Source: Paenibacillus puerhi
GTDB taxonomy: Bacteria; Bacillota; Bacilli; Paenibacillales; NBRC-103111
Direction: 5' to 3'
Length of the DNA stretch: 64,000 nucleotides
Assembly (NCBI RefSeq): GCF_009846885.1
Contig: NZ_WUWM01000012.1
Span: 62,001-126,000, forward strand
Under the pieces are notes generated by a model that had not been told where the DNA came from, did not search any database, and saw only the letters and a program-made list of their open reading frames with translations. The translations under genes were made by a program, and so were the position numbers. Shown in pieces: positions 8,341 to 17,385 of this stretch (position 1 is the first letter of the stretch; each line of letters opens with the position of its first letter).

Positions 8341-10014
8341 ATGGGCATAAAGAGGAAGTGGGGGGCCGCTCTTCTTGCGGTGGCCATGATGACGGCAACC
8401 GCATGTACAGACAAGAACTCCGAGGATGGCAAAAACGATACGGCAGCAGGGGAAAAGAAACCTGTTACATTCACGATGTTCAGTGCAGATATGAATTCCA
8501 ACTATGAGCATATGCAAAGTCCAGTGGGGAAGAGGATTACAGAGCTCACTGGAGTTACATTGAGCATCGATTATCCTGTAGGCGATCCGAAAGAAAAAAT
8601 TGCTTTGATGGCAGCAAGCGGCGAGTATCCGGATCTGATCTTTGCTAAAAATGAAGTCAATATGCTTGTCAATGCTGGTGCGGTTATCGATCTTGCACCG
8701 CTCATCGAGAAATACGGTCCGAATATTAAGAAGCTGTACGGTCCTTACTTGGAACGTTTGAAGTGGAGCAATGAGGATCCCTCCATCTATTACCTGGGAA
8801 CCTACGGGGTGAATGAACAGCAATGGGAGCCGAAAGACGGATTTATGCTTCAACACCAAGTTGTGAAAGAACTGAATTATCCGAGCATCAAGACGTTGAA
8901 GGACTTTGAGAGCGCTATTAAATCGTATAAAGAGAAGCACCCGACGGTCAATGGTCAACCGACAATCGGCCTCACGCTGATTGCTGAAGATTGGAGAATC
9001 GCCCAAAGTGTGACGAATCCGGCCCTTTTCGCCACAGGCGGCTCCGATGACGGCGAATGGTACATTGACGATAAGACGAAGAAGCCGGTCTTCCACTTTA
9101 CGCGTCCAGAAGAAAAGGAATATTTTAGATGGCTGAATCATATGTTCGCGACAGGGCTGTTGGACCAGGAAAGCTTTACGCAAAAATACGATCAATATAA
9201 AGCGAAGATCGCTTCCGGACGGGTACTCGCGCTTATTGATTCCAAGTGGCAGTATGCGGAGCCGGAGCAAGCTTTGAAACAAGCGGGCAAACCGGAACTG
9301 ACGTACGGCGTGTACCCTGTAACCTTGAATGAAAGGTATAAGAATCGTAATTTCCAAAATGCCGGTTATTCGGCAGCCCTTGGTATAAGCATATCGAAAT
9401 CAGCTAAAGACCCTGTCGCCCTTATTAAATTTCTAGATTGGATCTGTTCGGATGAGGCGCAAATTTTGAATTCCTGGGGCATTGAAGGAGTTCATTACAA
9501 CATCGAAAACGGGAAACGGGTCATCCCGCAGGAGATCATGACTGCTCGCAACAACGATCCGCAGTTCGGCAAGAAAACAGGTATCGGCGTATACGGATAT
9601 CCGTTCCCTTACTACGGTGACGGCGTGAAAGACTCAACAGGACAAACGTATTCGATCAAGAGCGAACAGCAAATTATGGACAGTTATACCGCGCCGGAGA
9701 AGGAAGTGCTGTCCAAGTATAATGCGAAGATGTGGAGGGATTTATTCCCGACAGCGTCGGAGTTCCCTGTTAAACCATGGGGAGCCGCATGGCAAATCAA
9801 CATTCCGCAAGATACAGACGGTGCCGTTATTGTGAAGAAGCTGCAGGAAATTGTGAGGAAGCGTGTCCCTGAGATGATTATGAAGTCTCCAGACCAATTT
9901 GATGCGATCTGGGATGCTTTCCAGCAAGATATGGAGAAAGCCGGCGTGCATAAGCTGGAAGCGCAGTTTGAAGGGCTGTTGCAGGAAAGAATGAAGCTCT
10001 GGGGGACGAATTAA
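8341..10014 (+). CDS. Extracellular sugar-binding lipoprotein of the ABC importer
   Basis: High-affinity receptor of the preceding permeases, anchored to the outer face of the membrane. The 557-residue product has a type II signal peptide (MGIKRKW, hydrophobic stretch, lipobox TATAC with C22 or its equivalent). The mature part belongs to the large LplA/YtcQ-like family-1 solute-binding proteins (VTFTMFSADMNSNY at the start of the mature domain; AASGEYPDLIFAKNE later). ATG 8341 is preferred over ATG 8335 because it sits nine bases from AGGGAGG. The ligand is inferred from context to be a manno- or galactomanno-oligosaccharide. Confidence 0.94.
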   Translation: MGIKRKWGAALLAVAMMTATACTDKNSEDGKNDTAAGEKKPVTFTMFSADMNSNYEHMQSPVGKRITELTGVTLSIDYPVGDPKEKIALMAASGEYPDLIFAKNEVNMLVNAGAVIDLAPLIEKYGPNIKKLYGPYLERLKWSNEDPSIYYLGTYGVNEQQWEPKDGFMLQHQVVKELNYPSIKTLKDFESAIKSYKEKHPTVNGQPTIGLTLIAEDWRIAQSVTNPALFATGGSDDGEWYIDDKTKKPVFHFTRPEEKEYFRWLNHMFATGLLDQESFTQKYDQYKAKIASGRVLALIDSKWQYAEPEQALKQAGKPELTYGVYPVTLNERYKNRNFQNAGYSAALGISISKSAKDPVALIKFLDWICSDEAQILNSWGIEGVHYNIENGKRVIPQEIMTARNNDPQFGKKTGIGVYGYPFPYYGDGVKDSTGQTYSIKSEQQIMDSYTAPEKEVLSKYNAKMWRDLFPTASEFPVKPWGAAWQINIPQDTDGAVIVKKLQEIVRKRVPEMIMKSPDQFDAIWDAFQQDMEKAGVHKLEAQFEGLLQERMKLWGTN

Positions 10015-10042
10015 CAAAATCATAACATGTTGCCATATCGCG

Positions 10043-10065
10043 GCCAGCTTGCAAAGCAGGCTGGC
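10043..10065 (+). promoter_or_regulatory. Strong intercistronic hairpin without T-tract
   Basis: A ten-base-pair stem (GCCAGCTTGC against GCAGGCTGGC) closes an AAA loop, and the outer bases CGCG/CGCGG extend it. It lies between the binding-protein gene and the intracellular GH26 gene. Without a T-run it may protect the 3' end of the upstream message or act as a partial terminator, giving more binding protein than enzyme. This role is inferred. Confidence 0.5.
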
Positions 10066-10111
10066 CCGCGGACCATCCGACCGAACTCGTATGCAAATGG
10101 AGGTGTGACCT

Positions 10112-11089
10112 ATGGAAAATCAAAAAAACGTAAATATAACCCCTTGTAATCCGAATGCTCTGAGCGAAGTAAAGGCGGTTCTCCGGTATCTGGGCGATAT
10201 ATCCGGCAAAGCCATCATTACCGGCCAGCATACCCAGACTAATGTACAAAAAGAACTCAGATACATAGAAAAGGTTACGGGAAAGCTGCCTGCACTTTGC
10301 GGCTTCGAGCTGTTAAGCTACTCACCTCATATTAATTACGAGAACAGCAGCCCGGAGTGTTTGCTTGAAATCGAAGAAAACCGAAACACGCTGGACCGGG
10401 CTTGGGAATGGGCCGAACGCAAAGGCTTGATCACGTTTACCTGGCATAGGTTTTCCCCCTTCGGGAGCCAGGATAAAGGATTCTATTCGGAGAACACGAC
10501 GTTTGACGCCTCCAGGGCAGTCATAGAAGGGACGGAGGAAAACAAGGCCTTGATTTCCGATATGGATCATATGGCCGGTATCCTGAGACCGTTTTGCGAG
10601 AAGAGGATCCCGATTCTGTGGAGACCGTTCCACGAAGCCGAAGGGGACTGGTTCTGGTGGGGGCATAAGGGCCCAGAGATTGCAAAGCGGCTATACCGCA
10701 TCATGTACGAGCGATATACTCGCGTTCATGCTCTGAACAATCTCATCTGGGTCTGGAACTCTCCCTTGGCCGAAGGGTATGTGGGCGATGACGTAACGGA
10801 TGTGATCTCAAGAGACCTGTACCCTCCCAAGCATAATCATACGGACCTTAGGTCCGAATATGAGGAACTGGTCCGTATAACATCTGCACCGAAGTTAGTA
10901 GCGCTAGGCGAGATAGGCGTGCTTCCAAGTATCAAACAACTATCGATTTCAAGAATTCCCTGGGTATGGTACATGACCTGGTCGAATGATTTCGGATCTA
11001 CGGCAGACTGGACTTCCGAGGAGGAACTGCATCAGGCCTACCATCATGAATATGCGATTACACTCGATAAGCTTCCTAGTTTGTATTAA
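10112..11089 (+). CDS. Intracellular GH26 beta-mannanase/mannosidase
   Basis: Single-domain 325-residue GH26 enzyme with no signal peptide and no carbohydrate-binding module, so it probably acts in the cytoplasm on imported manno-oligosaccharides. Motifs: HTQTN near residue 45, acid/base E175 in WRPFHEAEGDWFWWG, IWVWNSP near 215, and nucleophile E267 in VALGEIGVLP. The catalytic region closely resembles that of the secreted mannanase at the start of the window, suggesting duplication with a change of location. ATG follows TGGAGGTG by seven bases. It ends the transport operon at a strong terminator. Confidence 0.92.
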   Translation: MENQKNVNITPCNPNALSEVKAVLRYLGDISGKAIITGQHTQTNVQKELRYIEKVTGKLPALCGFELLSYSPHINYENSSPECLLEIEENRNTLDRAWEWAERKGLITFTWHRFSPFGSQDKGFYSENTTFDASRAVIEGTEENKALISDMDHMAGILRPFCEKRIPILWRPFHEAEGDWFWWGHKGPEIAKRLYRIMYERYTRVHALNNLIWVWNSPLAEGYVGDDVTDVISRDLYPPKHNHTDLRSEYEELVRITSAPKLVALGEIGVLPSIKQLSISRIPWVWYMTWSNDFGSTADWTSEEELHQAYHHEYAITLDKLPSLY

Positions 11090-11103
11090 TCGAGCGGCTA
11101 TGT

Positions 11104-11140
11104 AAAAAAAGCTGCAGCCTGCTAGAGGCTGCAGCTTTTT
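11104..11140. terminator. Bidirectional terminator between converging genes
   Basis: An 11-bp stem (AGCTGCAGCCT / AGGCTGCAGCT) has a loop of five, with A7 on the left and TTTTT on the right, so it works on both strands. It separates the rightward GH26 gene from the leftward GH105-type gene. Confidence 0.88.
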
Positions 11141-11144
11141 GAGC

Positions 11145-12248
11145 TTAATGGCTCGGCTTCGGAGCCAGACTCATTTCTACGCACATGAGAATAAAGGCGC
11201 CTGCGCCGTGCAGATCATTTTCGCTGGTAGGACGGGCAATATAGTGGGCGTAGTCGCCGATTCCTGTCCCGATGCAGATCTGGCCGATGACCACGTTGCC
11301 GTTATCGTCGAACTTCAGCGTATCAATCACGCCTTGATAACCCTTCCAGGCGTATTCAAGATACTTGGCGTCCAGATAGCCGAATCTTACTGCTTTGGCG
11401 ATGGCATGGACGTACAGGGCTGTGCAGGAATTTTCCAGCCAATTATCCGGCCGGTCACCTTTGTCGACTACCTGATACCATAAGCCGGTGGCCTTATCCT
11501 GGTAGTTGATCAGGGCGATGAGCAGGTCTTGAAGGATGCCGGTCAGCTCTGCTTTATCCTTATGATCTTCAGGAAGGTGCTCGAACATCTCCAGCAGGGC
11601 GACAGGATACCAGCCGATAGCGCGGCCCCAGAACTCCGGAGCGAGGCCCGTAACAGGGTCGGCCCAAGCCGCTTCTTTGGTTTCATCCCACCCGTGGTAC
11701 AGCAAGCCGGTGTTAGGGTCCTTGGTATGCTTCTCCATCAGGATCGCCTGGAAGGTCATCATGTCGAAGTATTCGCTTTCGCCGAAGGTTTTGCCGAATT
11801 GGACGGCGATCGGCCCAGCCATGTATAACCCGTCCAGCCACATTTGATTCGGGTAGCGCCCCTTATGCCAGAACCCGCCCGATGGGTTAGTCCGCCACGA
11901 CTTCAACAAAGGCACAAGCGTGTGCAAGGCTTTCTTATATCGTTCGTCGCCCGTTTGCTCGTAGAGGTTAAAGAGAAGCACGCCGGGTTGAATATCATCC
12001 AATTCATCGGCGTTGTACTTCTTGATGCTGCCGTCCGGGAGAATCTGGCTGTCCACCCAGCGCTTGATATAGTCATAATATTTAGGCTTCTGGGTCTCCT
12101 GCCAGCATTTCTCCATACCGGACAAAAAGACCCCTTGATGATAGTGGAACCGGTCCGGCGGCAGCAATTCCGGCTGGAATTTGGACATCAACGCCTCGCA
12201 GGCCTTCTCCGCCCATTGAATGGGGGTTAGTGATTCTACAGCATTCAT
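11145..12248 (-). CDS. GH105/GH88-type unsaturated uronyl hydrolase (YteR-like)
   Basis: Predicted cytoplasmic hydrolase that removes the unsaturated uronic acid left at the non-reducing end by polysaccharide lyases, typically on rhamnogalacturonan fragments. The 367-residue length is that of an (alpha/alpha)6 barrel of this family. D139 in QMWLDGLYMAGP corresponds to the catalytic aspartate of Bacillus YteR (from memory), and EFWGRAIGWYPVALLEM and GDYAHYIARPTSENDLHGAGAF are family landmarks. ATG follows AAGGAGG. It is divergent from an AraC-type regulator, which probably controls it. Pectin-derived substrates are suggested by the family only; no pectate lyase is nearby. Confidence 0.9.
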   Translation of the reverse strand: MNAVESLTPIQWAEKACEALMSKFQPELLPPDRFHYHQGVFLSGMEKCWQETQKPKYYDYIKRWVDSQILPDGSIKKYNADELDDIQPGVLLFNLYEQTGDERYKKALHTLVPLLKSWRTNPSGGFWHKGRYPNQMWLDGLYMAGPIAVQFGKTFGESEYFDMMTFQAILMEKHTKDPNTGLLYHGWDETKEAAWADPVTGLAPEFWGRAIGWYPVALLEMFEHLPEDHKDKAELTGILQDLLIALINYQDKATGLWYQVVDKGDRPDNWLENSCTALYVHAIAKAVRFGYLDAKYLEYAWKGYQGVIDTLKFDDNGNVVIGQICIGTGIGDYAHYIARPTSENDLHGAGAFILMCVEMSLAPKPSH

Positions 12249-12401
12249 CGTATTTATTCCTCCTTCTTATCATTAAGCCTATCGTAGCACAATAATATGT
12301 ACATTTTTTGCAGAGATATGATCATTCTTCTTATATCTTGCGATAAAAGAATACAGGCGTATAATGAAAGGACAGGCGGAAGAAGAGGGGGCGGGCAGAG
12401 G

Positions 12402-13238
12402 ATGGAAGGTATTCAATTCGATAATGGGAAAGGCACCTTCTCGGTATCCCATCGGAAGGCGCTCAGTCATCATATGCCAACTAACCATTTTCACAGTACG
12501 TATGAAATCTTCTACCTGATGTCCGGCAAACGGGAGTTTTTTATTAAGGACCGGACGCTGGTGATTAACGAGGGGGATGTCATCATTATCTCTCCGAATA
12601 TATTGCATCGGACCACCAATACGGAGAAGCCGAGGCATGAGCGGCTCATCGTCAATATTCATGAGAACTATATGGCCTCGGTAAACGGCTCTTATATGGA
12701 TATTCTGCAGCCGTTGTTTGAGAAGGAGTATCTTGTAGTGAACCTATCCCTGCACGACAGGCTCTCCATCGAGGCGCTTTCCAACCGGATCATGGAGGAG
12801 ATTCAGGATCAAAAGCCCGGCTTCGAGATGTTTGCCCAGACCTTGGTATTGCAGCTGCTCATTATTTGCTGCCGGCATGTCAAGCAAAACAGCATAGAGC
12901 CGATGGAATCGCCAAGCCCCATGCATGAAAGAATCTCGGAGGTTGCCCGCTATATCAACAACCATTATATGCAGGAGCTGTCGCTTCATCTGTTGGCCGA
13001 GAAATTTTACATCAGCCCATATTATTTAAGCCGTTTCTTTAAAGAAGCAACCGGCTTTACGTTCGTGGAGTATTTGAACAGCGTCAGGATCAAGGAAGCG
13101 AAGAAGCTGCTGGAGCGGTCGTCCATGAAAGTGAACCTGATTTCCAAGAAGGTCGGCTTCGGCAGTGTGACGCACTTTGGCAGGGTGTTCAAGTCTGTAA
13201 CGGGCTACGCCCCCTTATATTACCGAAAAGAAAAGTAA
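12402..13238 (+). CDS. AraC-family transcriptional regulator
   Basis: Ligand-responsive activator, about 278 residues, with an N-terminal cupin-like sensor (HFHSTYEIFYLMSGKREFFI, residues about 26-45) and a C-terminal pair of helix-turn-helix motifs (LHLLAEKFYISPYYLSRFFKEATG-like, then GFGSVTHFGRVFKSVTGYAP). The start at ATG 12402 is chosen because the cupin begins directly afterwards; the frame stays open to ATG 12297 and 12315, but those residues look non-coding. It is divergent from the GH105-type hydrolase, with about 150 bp between starts, and is its likely regulator. Confidence 0.92.
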   Translation: MEGIQFDNGKGTFSVSHRKALSHHMPTNHFHSTYEIFYLMSGKREFFIKDRTLVINEGDVIIISPNILHRTTNTEKPRHERLIVNIHENYMASVNGSYMDILQPLFEKEYLVVNLSLHDRLSIEALSNRIMEEIQDQKPGFEMFAQTLVLQLLIICCRHVKQNSIEPMESPSPMHERISEVARYINNHYMQELSLHLLAEKFYISPYYLSRFFKEATGFTFVEYLNSVRIKEAKKLLERSSMKVNLISKKVGFGSVTHFGRVFKSVTGYAPLYYRKEK

Positions 13239-13284
13239 CGCTTAGGATAAGATTCCTACTCGGGAACGAGCAGCGGCTTTAAGT

Positions 13285-13314
13285 GCCTTAGTCCGGATCA
13301 TGCCGGGCTAGGGC
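13285..13314 (+). terminator. Hairpin after the AraC-type gene
   Basis: A 12-bp stem with two G-T pairs (GCCTTAGTCCGG / CCGGGCTAGGGC) has a six-base loop and is followed by TCTT. It is probably the end of the AraC transcription unit. Confidence 0.6.
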
Positions 13315-13432
13315 TCTTCGCGTTAATATCATTGTGATCATCGACGAAAATTAGCTAGGGGTCACATTAAACCTTAGCTCGTTAGTTATATAGGGTGAGG
13401 ACGTCAAAAAAACAGAAAGGAGGATTACGAGC

Positions 13433-13993
13433 ATGGAGATCAAGAAACTCATCGATCAGGTTCTTCAAGGCAATCCGGATGCATTCGAAGGGATTGTACG
13501 TAATTTTCAAAGGAAGATCTATACGTTTTGTTATTTCATGCTTGGAAATCGGCAGGAAGCGGAAGATGCGGCGCAAGAGGTTTTTTTGAAAGCATACCGG
13601 AATTTGGCGAGATACCGCCATGAGGGAGATGACTTATTTTTAGCGTGGTTATATAAGATAGCGTCGAACCACTGCAGCACCTTGCTCCAAAGAAAAAAGA
13701 GATGGTATCTCCTGATGCCGCTATTTAAAAACGATCATAACGAGAAAAGTGCTGAACAGACATTTTCCGATCAAGCGTATATTCCTCTGCATTTGCTTGA
13801 GGGGTTAACGACAGCAGAAAAGGAAATGATAGCGTTACGCGTTATTGAAGACCGACCTTTTGAAGAAATTTCAGCTATTCTGGGAATCAGCTCCGCAACC
13901 GTGCGAAAGCGATTCGAACGTCTTAGGGTGAAGTTAAAAAGAAATAAAGACCGAATGGAGGGTGCTTTAAATGAACAACGATATGAATGTTAA
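13433..13993 (+). CDS. ECF-type RNA polymerase sigma factor
   Basis: Extracytoplasmic-function sigma factor, 186 residues, directing RNA polymerase to a small stress regulon. Region 2 is visible at about residues 22-90 (FQRKIYTFCYFMLGNRQEAEDAAQEVFLKAY) and region 4 at about 125-170 (LTTAEKEMIALRVIEDRPFEEISAILGISSATVRKRFERL). ATG follows AAAGGAGG by nine bases. It overlaps the following anti-sigma-like gene by 23 bases, so the two are translationally coupled, and an ABC transporter follows, which fits an antibiotic or envelope-stress unit. Confidence 0.93.
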   Translation: MEIKKLIDQVLQGNPDAFEGIVRNFQRKIYTFCYFMLGNRQEAEDAAQEVFLKAYRNLARYRHEGDDLFLAWLYKIASNHCSTLLQRKKRWYLLMPLFKNDHNEKSAEQTFSDQAYIPLHLLEGLTTAEKEMIALRVIEDRPFEEISAILGISSATVRKRFERLRVKLKRNKDRMEGALNEQRYEC

Positions 13994-14765
13994 TCATCTC
14001 ATTCGCGAAATGAAGGAGACAACGGTCCCCGAAGTCGATATAACCGGTAAGGTGATGCAAAAGGTATATGCCTACCAAAAGGAGCGGACTCTACCTAGGC
14101 AGCGGAGTCTTAAAATCCGACCGGCTTGGATCATGGCATGTATCACGTTGGTCGTTGCAACGGCATCGGTTGGCGCTGCAGCTCTCTATACATCGACTTG
14201 GAATGGAATCGAAATTAGTATCGATCATGGCAATGCGACCGTTCCTGCCGTGAAGAATGGGCCAACCTACGCGGATAAGCTGGAAACCGCATTAGCGAAG
14301 TCGACCGACATCTGGAAGACGCTTTCTCTAGAAGAAGCAGAGCAGCAATTTTCCTTTCGCCTAGTGAGACCGCAAGAAAGTAAATTTACGCTAGTTAAAT
14401 CGTTTGGTGTCGTTCCGAAGGAGGCAGGCTACCGTGTGAAAACAGCAGACGAATGGTGGTTGGGTGGGTTTTACGATCGCTTTCAGTGGAAGCAGCAGGA
14501 TATCGTGGTTAAACAAGACCTAGACATCCCCATGACGGAAGCGCTGCAAGATCGGAAAACAATGTCACTGACCTTTCATGAGGCTCCCTGGAGAAATGTC
14601 AATGTGACGGATGATACGCTGGCTATGTTTACGGAAGATGGCAGCAAGAACCTATTGCTAGTCAAGTATAAAACGGCCGACAATAAAGTCATTTCTTTGG
14701 AATTCCAAGGAAATCTGCCTCAGGAGGATTTGGTTACACTTGCGAAGGCATATGTAGGCAGCTAA
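13971..14765 (+). CDS. Membrane-anchored anti-sigma-like protein
   Basis: Probable regulator of the preceding ECF sigma factor. The 264-residue protein has a short cytoplasmic N-terminus (about 1-45), one membrane segment (about 46-68, IMACITLVVATASVGAAAL) and an outer domain whose pattern (SLEEAEQQFSF, SLTFHEAPW, LVKYKTADNKVISLEFQG) resembles DUF4367-type extracellular domains in anti-sigma factors. No zinc-binding HxxxCxxC motif is seen, so it is not a ZAS-type anti-sigma. ATG follows GGAGG inside the sigma gene. The role is assigned from position and topology. Confidence 0.72.
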   Translation: MNNDMNVNHLIREMKETTVPEVDITGKVMQKVYAYQKERTLPRQRSLKIRPAWIMACITLVVATASVGAAALYTSTWNGIEISIDHGNATVPAVKNGPTYADKLETALAKSTDIWKTLSLEEAEQQFSFRLVRPQESKFTLVKSFGVVPKEAGYRVKTADEWWLGGFYDRFQWKQQDIVVKQDLDIPMTEALQDRKTMSLTFHEAPWRNVNVTDDTLAMFTEDGSKNLLLVKYKTADNKVISLEFQGNLPQEDLVTLAKAYVGS

Positions 14766-14769
14766 AAAA

Positions 14770-16522
14770 ATGAATGGAAAAGTTTTTTTATCTTTCGTAA
14801 GATATCGAATCATGTTCTTCCTTTTATAGGGCTGATTCTTGGATTGGATTTAATCCGTATGGCGGTAGGCTTTGTCGTAAGCTATATCCTATTCGCCAGT
14901 ATGTTATCCGATCAATTACTGCAGCTTATTGAGGGATTAGGTTCGGATAATTTTGTGGTAAGCGTTTTCTTGAAAACCCTGGTCGTTTTACATCATTATG
15001 ATACAGCGTTGGTTTTGTGGAATTTTATATACGTACTGATGCTGGCCAGCAGTGTTTATTCGGGGATTAAAGCCTCCAAGTGGGAGTTGAATGGCAAGTC
15101 TGAGCTGTCTATGATCAATCTTGTCCTCCTGCCAGGAGAGAAGAAAATTTTAGTTTTTTGCGAGCAAGCCATATGGGAATTGAGGAATGGAATCATCGGT
15201 TTCTTACCGATGGCCGCAGCATTAAGCTACCTGGCTGGCAATTCCCTGCTGCATACACTTCTTACGCTTGCCATCATGTTTCTGACCTATGCGATTCAAT
15301 CTATAGCTGTATCGAGCATCCATAACAAGCTGGTACGGTTAAGAGAAAAAAGCTCCTACCTGTTCCATATCATCATCCAATCGGTTCTTCTCCGGCTTGC
15401 TTTGATCGCAGTCTTGTATGTGGTAGGAAGTGCCGCCGGGCCATGGATGAATGCATTCCCATTGGTAAGCCGGCACGCCGATTTGGATCAATATCTGGGA
15501 TGGTCTGAGTTTGGCGAAAGCATGGTGGTGGGCTACTTTGAACAAATAATGAATCTATTATTGCTGAAAGTATGGCCGCATTCCTGGCTGGCTGCTTTTT
15601 CTGCAAAGCTCGAAGCCTTCATGTTGATTCTGATCTATCTCGCGGTCTTGGTTTTTATCATCAAATTGGGCAGCAGGGATGCGCATCCTTCCGGTGGGGC
15701 CGTCCGTGCTCCCCATCGTCTAGAAGCTTTTTTTCAAAAGCTTGGTCGTGCAGCTGCACGTAAAAATCAGCGAAATCTGATGAAAACAAGAATTTCCGTA
15801 TTTTTTCGCAGCCGCTATGTCCTATTTCGGTTTAATCATCTGAGTGGAAGTACTTTTTCTGGATGCAAGTGGGCTTCTCTGCAGGCCTTCTCCGTTATAT
15901 TGATCTATTGAAGGTTCACTACCTCATTGTGGCTTGCAGCCTGTTTGCTATTTTTTTTCTGGTATCGGAATTCGCCCATTTCTTTGCGGGCCAATTGGCC
16001 TTGGAAAGCGACGGCAGGAACATCAGGCTTTACTTCCAAGCGGGCCAAACGCTATGGGACGTTTTCAAGCAAAAAGCTATGCTCTTTATCCTTCTTGTGC
16101 TTCCGGTGTATGTGCTGGGCGAACTCGTATTGTTCTTAGTTAGCGGGATGGGGATGGTGTCCCTCCTGTATGCGTTGCTATTAACGGTGCCCGCTTTGCT
16201 ACTATTTATGCTGGCTAGTTACCTGTCGAGCCTGATATATCCGAGATTCGACTTCCTTTCTTTAGAACAGATTCAAGAGTTTCCGGACAAGGCGGTTATC
16301 AATCAGTCAGTCAACATGATGATCCCTTCTGTCCTTATTCCTCTATCTTTGCTGCCTTGTGCCTTTTATTTGGCAGATTGGATTTCTTGGAACGGAATTA
16401 TTGCCGTACAGTTCGTGATCGTTCCTCTCCTCTACATCTTGGGAAGCGTTTTAGTTCTTCAAGTGATACGAGGGAAATTAAAAGGGCAATATACGCTAAA
16501 TCATGTAGGATTGGATCGTTAA
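14770..16522 (+). pseudogene. ABC transporter permease-like membrane protein split by two frameshifts
   Basis: The sequence encodes a polytopic membrane protein of about 580 residues, but in pieces. ATG 14770 opens a frame that stops after 19 codons; adding one A to the A-run at 14778-14780 gives a continuous MNGKSFFIFRKISNHVLPFI joining the long frame that runs to 15911. Near 15842 that frame loses similarity to a membrane protein, while the frame ending at 16522 takes over (EWKYFFWMQVGFSAGL); one missing G in CTGAG would restore HLEWKYFFW. The nearest acceptable start in the main frame is TTG 14844. It is followed 25 bases later by its likely ATPase. It may be a decaying gene, or two sequencing errors in an intact gene. 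Confidence 0.75.
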
Positions 16523-16547
16523 CTACGAAGATTTATAGGAGTTATAC

Positions 16548-17291
16548 ATGGAACCCATTCTAGTAGTAAAGCAACTGAACAAAGTCATCGATCACAAGCA
16601 AATTTTGCAGGATATCCATGTTCGAATCCAGCCGGGAAGCATAACGGGCTTACTGGGGCTAAATGGCGCGGGAAAAACAACGATGTTGAATATTTTGGCC
16701 GGACTTACGCTATCGACCTCGGGGAGTATTTGTGTAGAGGGTATCGACATGACGGAGGAATGGGTGGCGGCCAAATCGAAAATCGCCTATATACCGGATA
16801 ACCCCATTCTGTATGATGAATTAAGCGGTTGGGAATATCTCGAATTTTACGTAGATCTATTTCAAGTCGAAGAGGGGAGATCCCGGCTAAAACAAAGCAT
16901 CTGGCTGATGCAGCTCGATTTTAAGCTAGAAGACAGGATAGCGGTATACTCGCTGGGCATGCGAAAAAAACTAGCGCTGCTGGCCTGTCAATTGATCCAG
17001 CCCAAGCTGCTTCTGCTGGATGAATATTTCTCGGGACTGGACCCTGTCAACCTGAAGTGGGCCAAGGACACGATACGGCAGTATGCAGACCAGGGAAATG
17101 GCGTTTTACTATCCACCCATCAATTGGACGTAGTCGAGAAATTTTGCGATGAAATCATCTTGATCCATGAAGGTCGCATGGTTGAGAGCGAGTCGCTAGA
17201 GTTTCTGCTTGAAAACGATATCTCCCTGGAGGACTACTTTTTACAGCAGTTCGCTTGCGAAATCACTGGGCCTTCTTTTGGCGGATCGTGA
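16548..17291 (+). CDS. ABC transporter ATP-binding protein
   Basis: Cytoplasmic ATPase, 247 residues, of the exporter-like (ABC-2/EcsA-type) subfamily. Walker A is GLNGAGKTT (about 37-45), the signature is YSLGMRKKLAL (about 130-140), Walker B is LLLLDEYFSGLDP (about 152-164) and the switch histidine is in LLSTHQLD. It is probably the partner of the frameshifted membrane protein just upstream, and part of the sigma-factor operon. The phenylalanine- and tyrosine-containing EYF in place of EPT after Walker B is unusual but keeps the catalytic glutamate. If the permease is truly broken, this subunit has no local partner. Confidence 0.92.
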   Translation: MEPILVVKQLNKVIDHKQILQDIHVRIQPGSITGLLGLNGAGKTTMLNILAGLTLSTSGSICVEGIDMTEEWVAAKSKIAYIPDNPILYDELSGWEYLEFYVDLFQVEEGRSRLKQSIWLMQLDFKLEDRIAVYSLGMRKKLALLACQLIQPKLLLLDEYFSGLDPVNLKWAKDTIRQYADQGNGVLLSTHQLDVVEKFCDEIILIHEGRMVESESLEFLLENDISLEDYFLQQFACEITGPSFGGS

Positions 17292-17385
17292 CGATAAAGG
17301 ATGGCAGCCTTGTTAAGGATGCCTGCAACCTTTAGTCGGCGCGCAGAGAGGGGGACGATGCCCGGAGGCCCATCCCCCTGGATTT

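Noticed and set aside
8197-9357. 386-codon minus-strand frame
   Set aside because: Antisense to the sugar-binding lipoprotein gene; no motif, low-complexity composition and no ribosome site.
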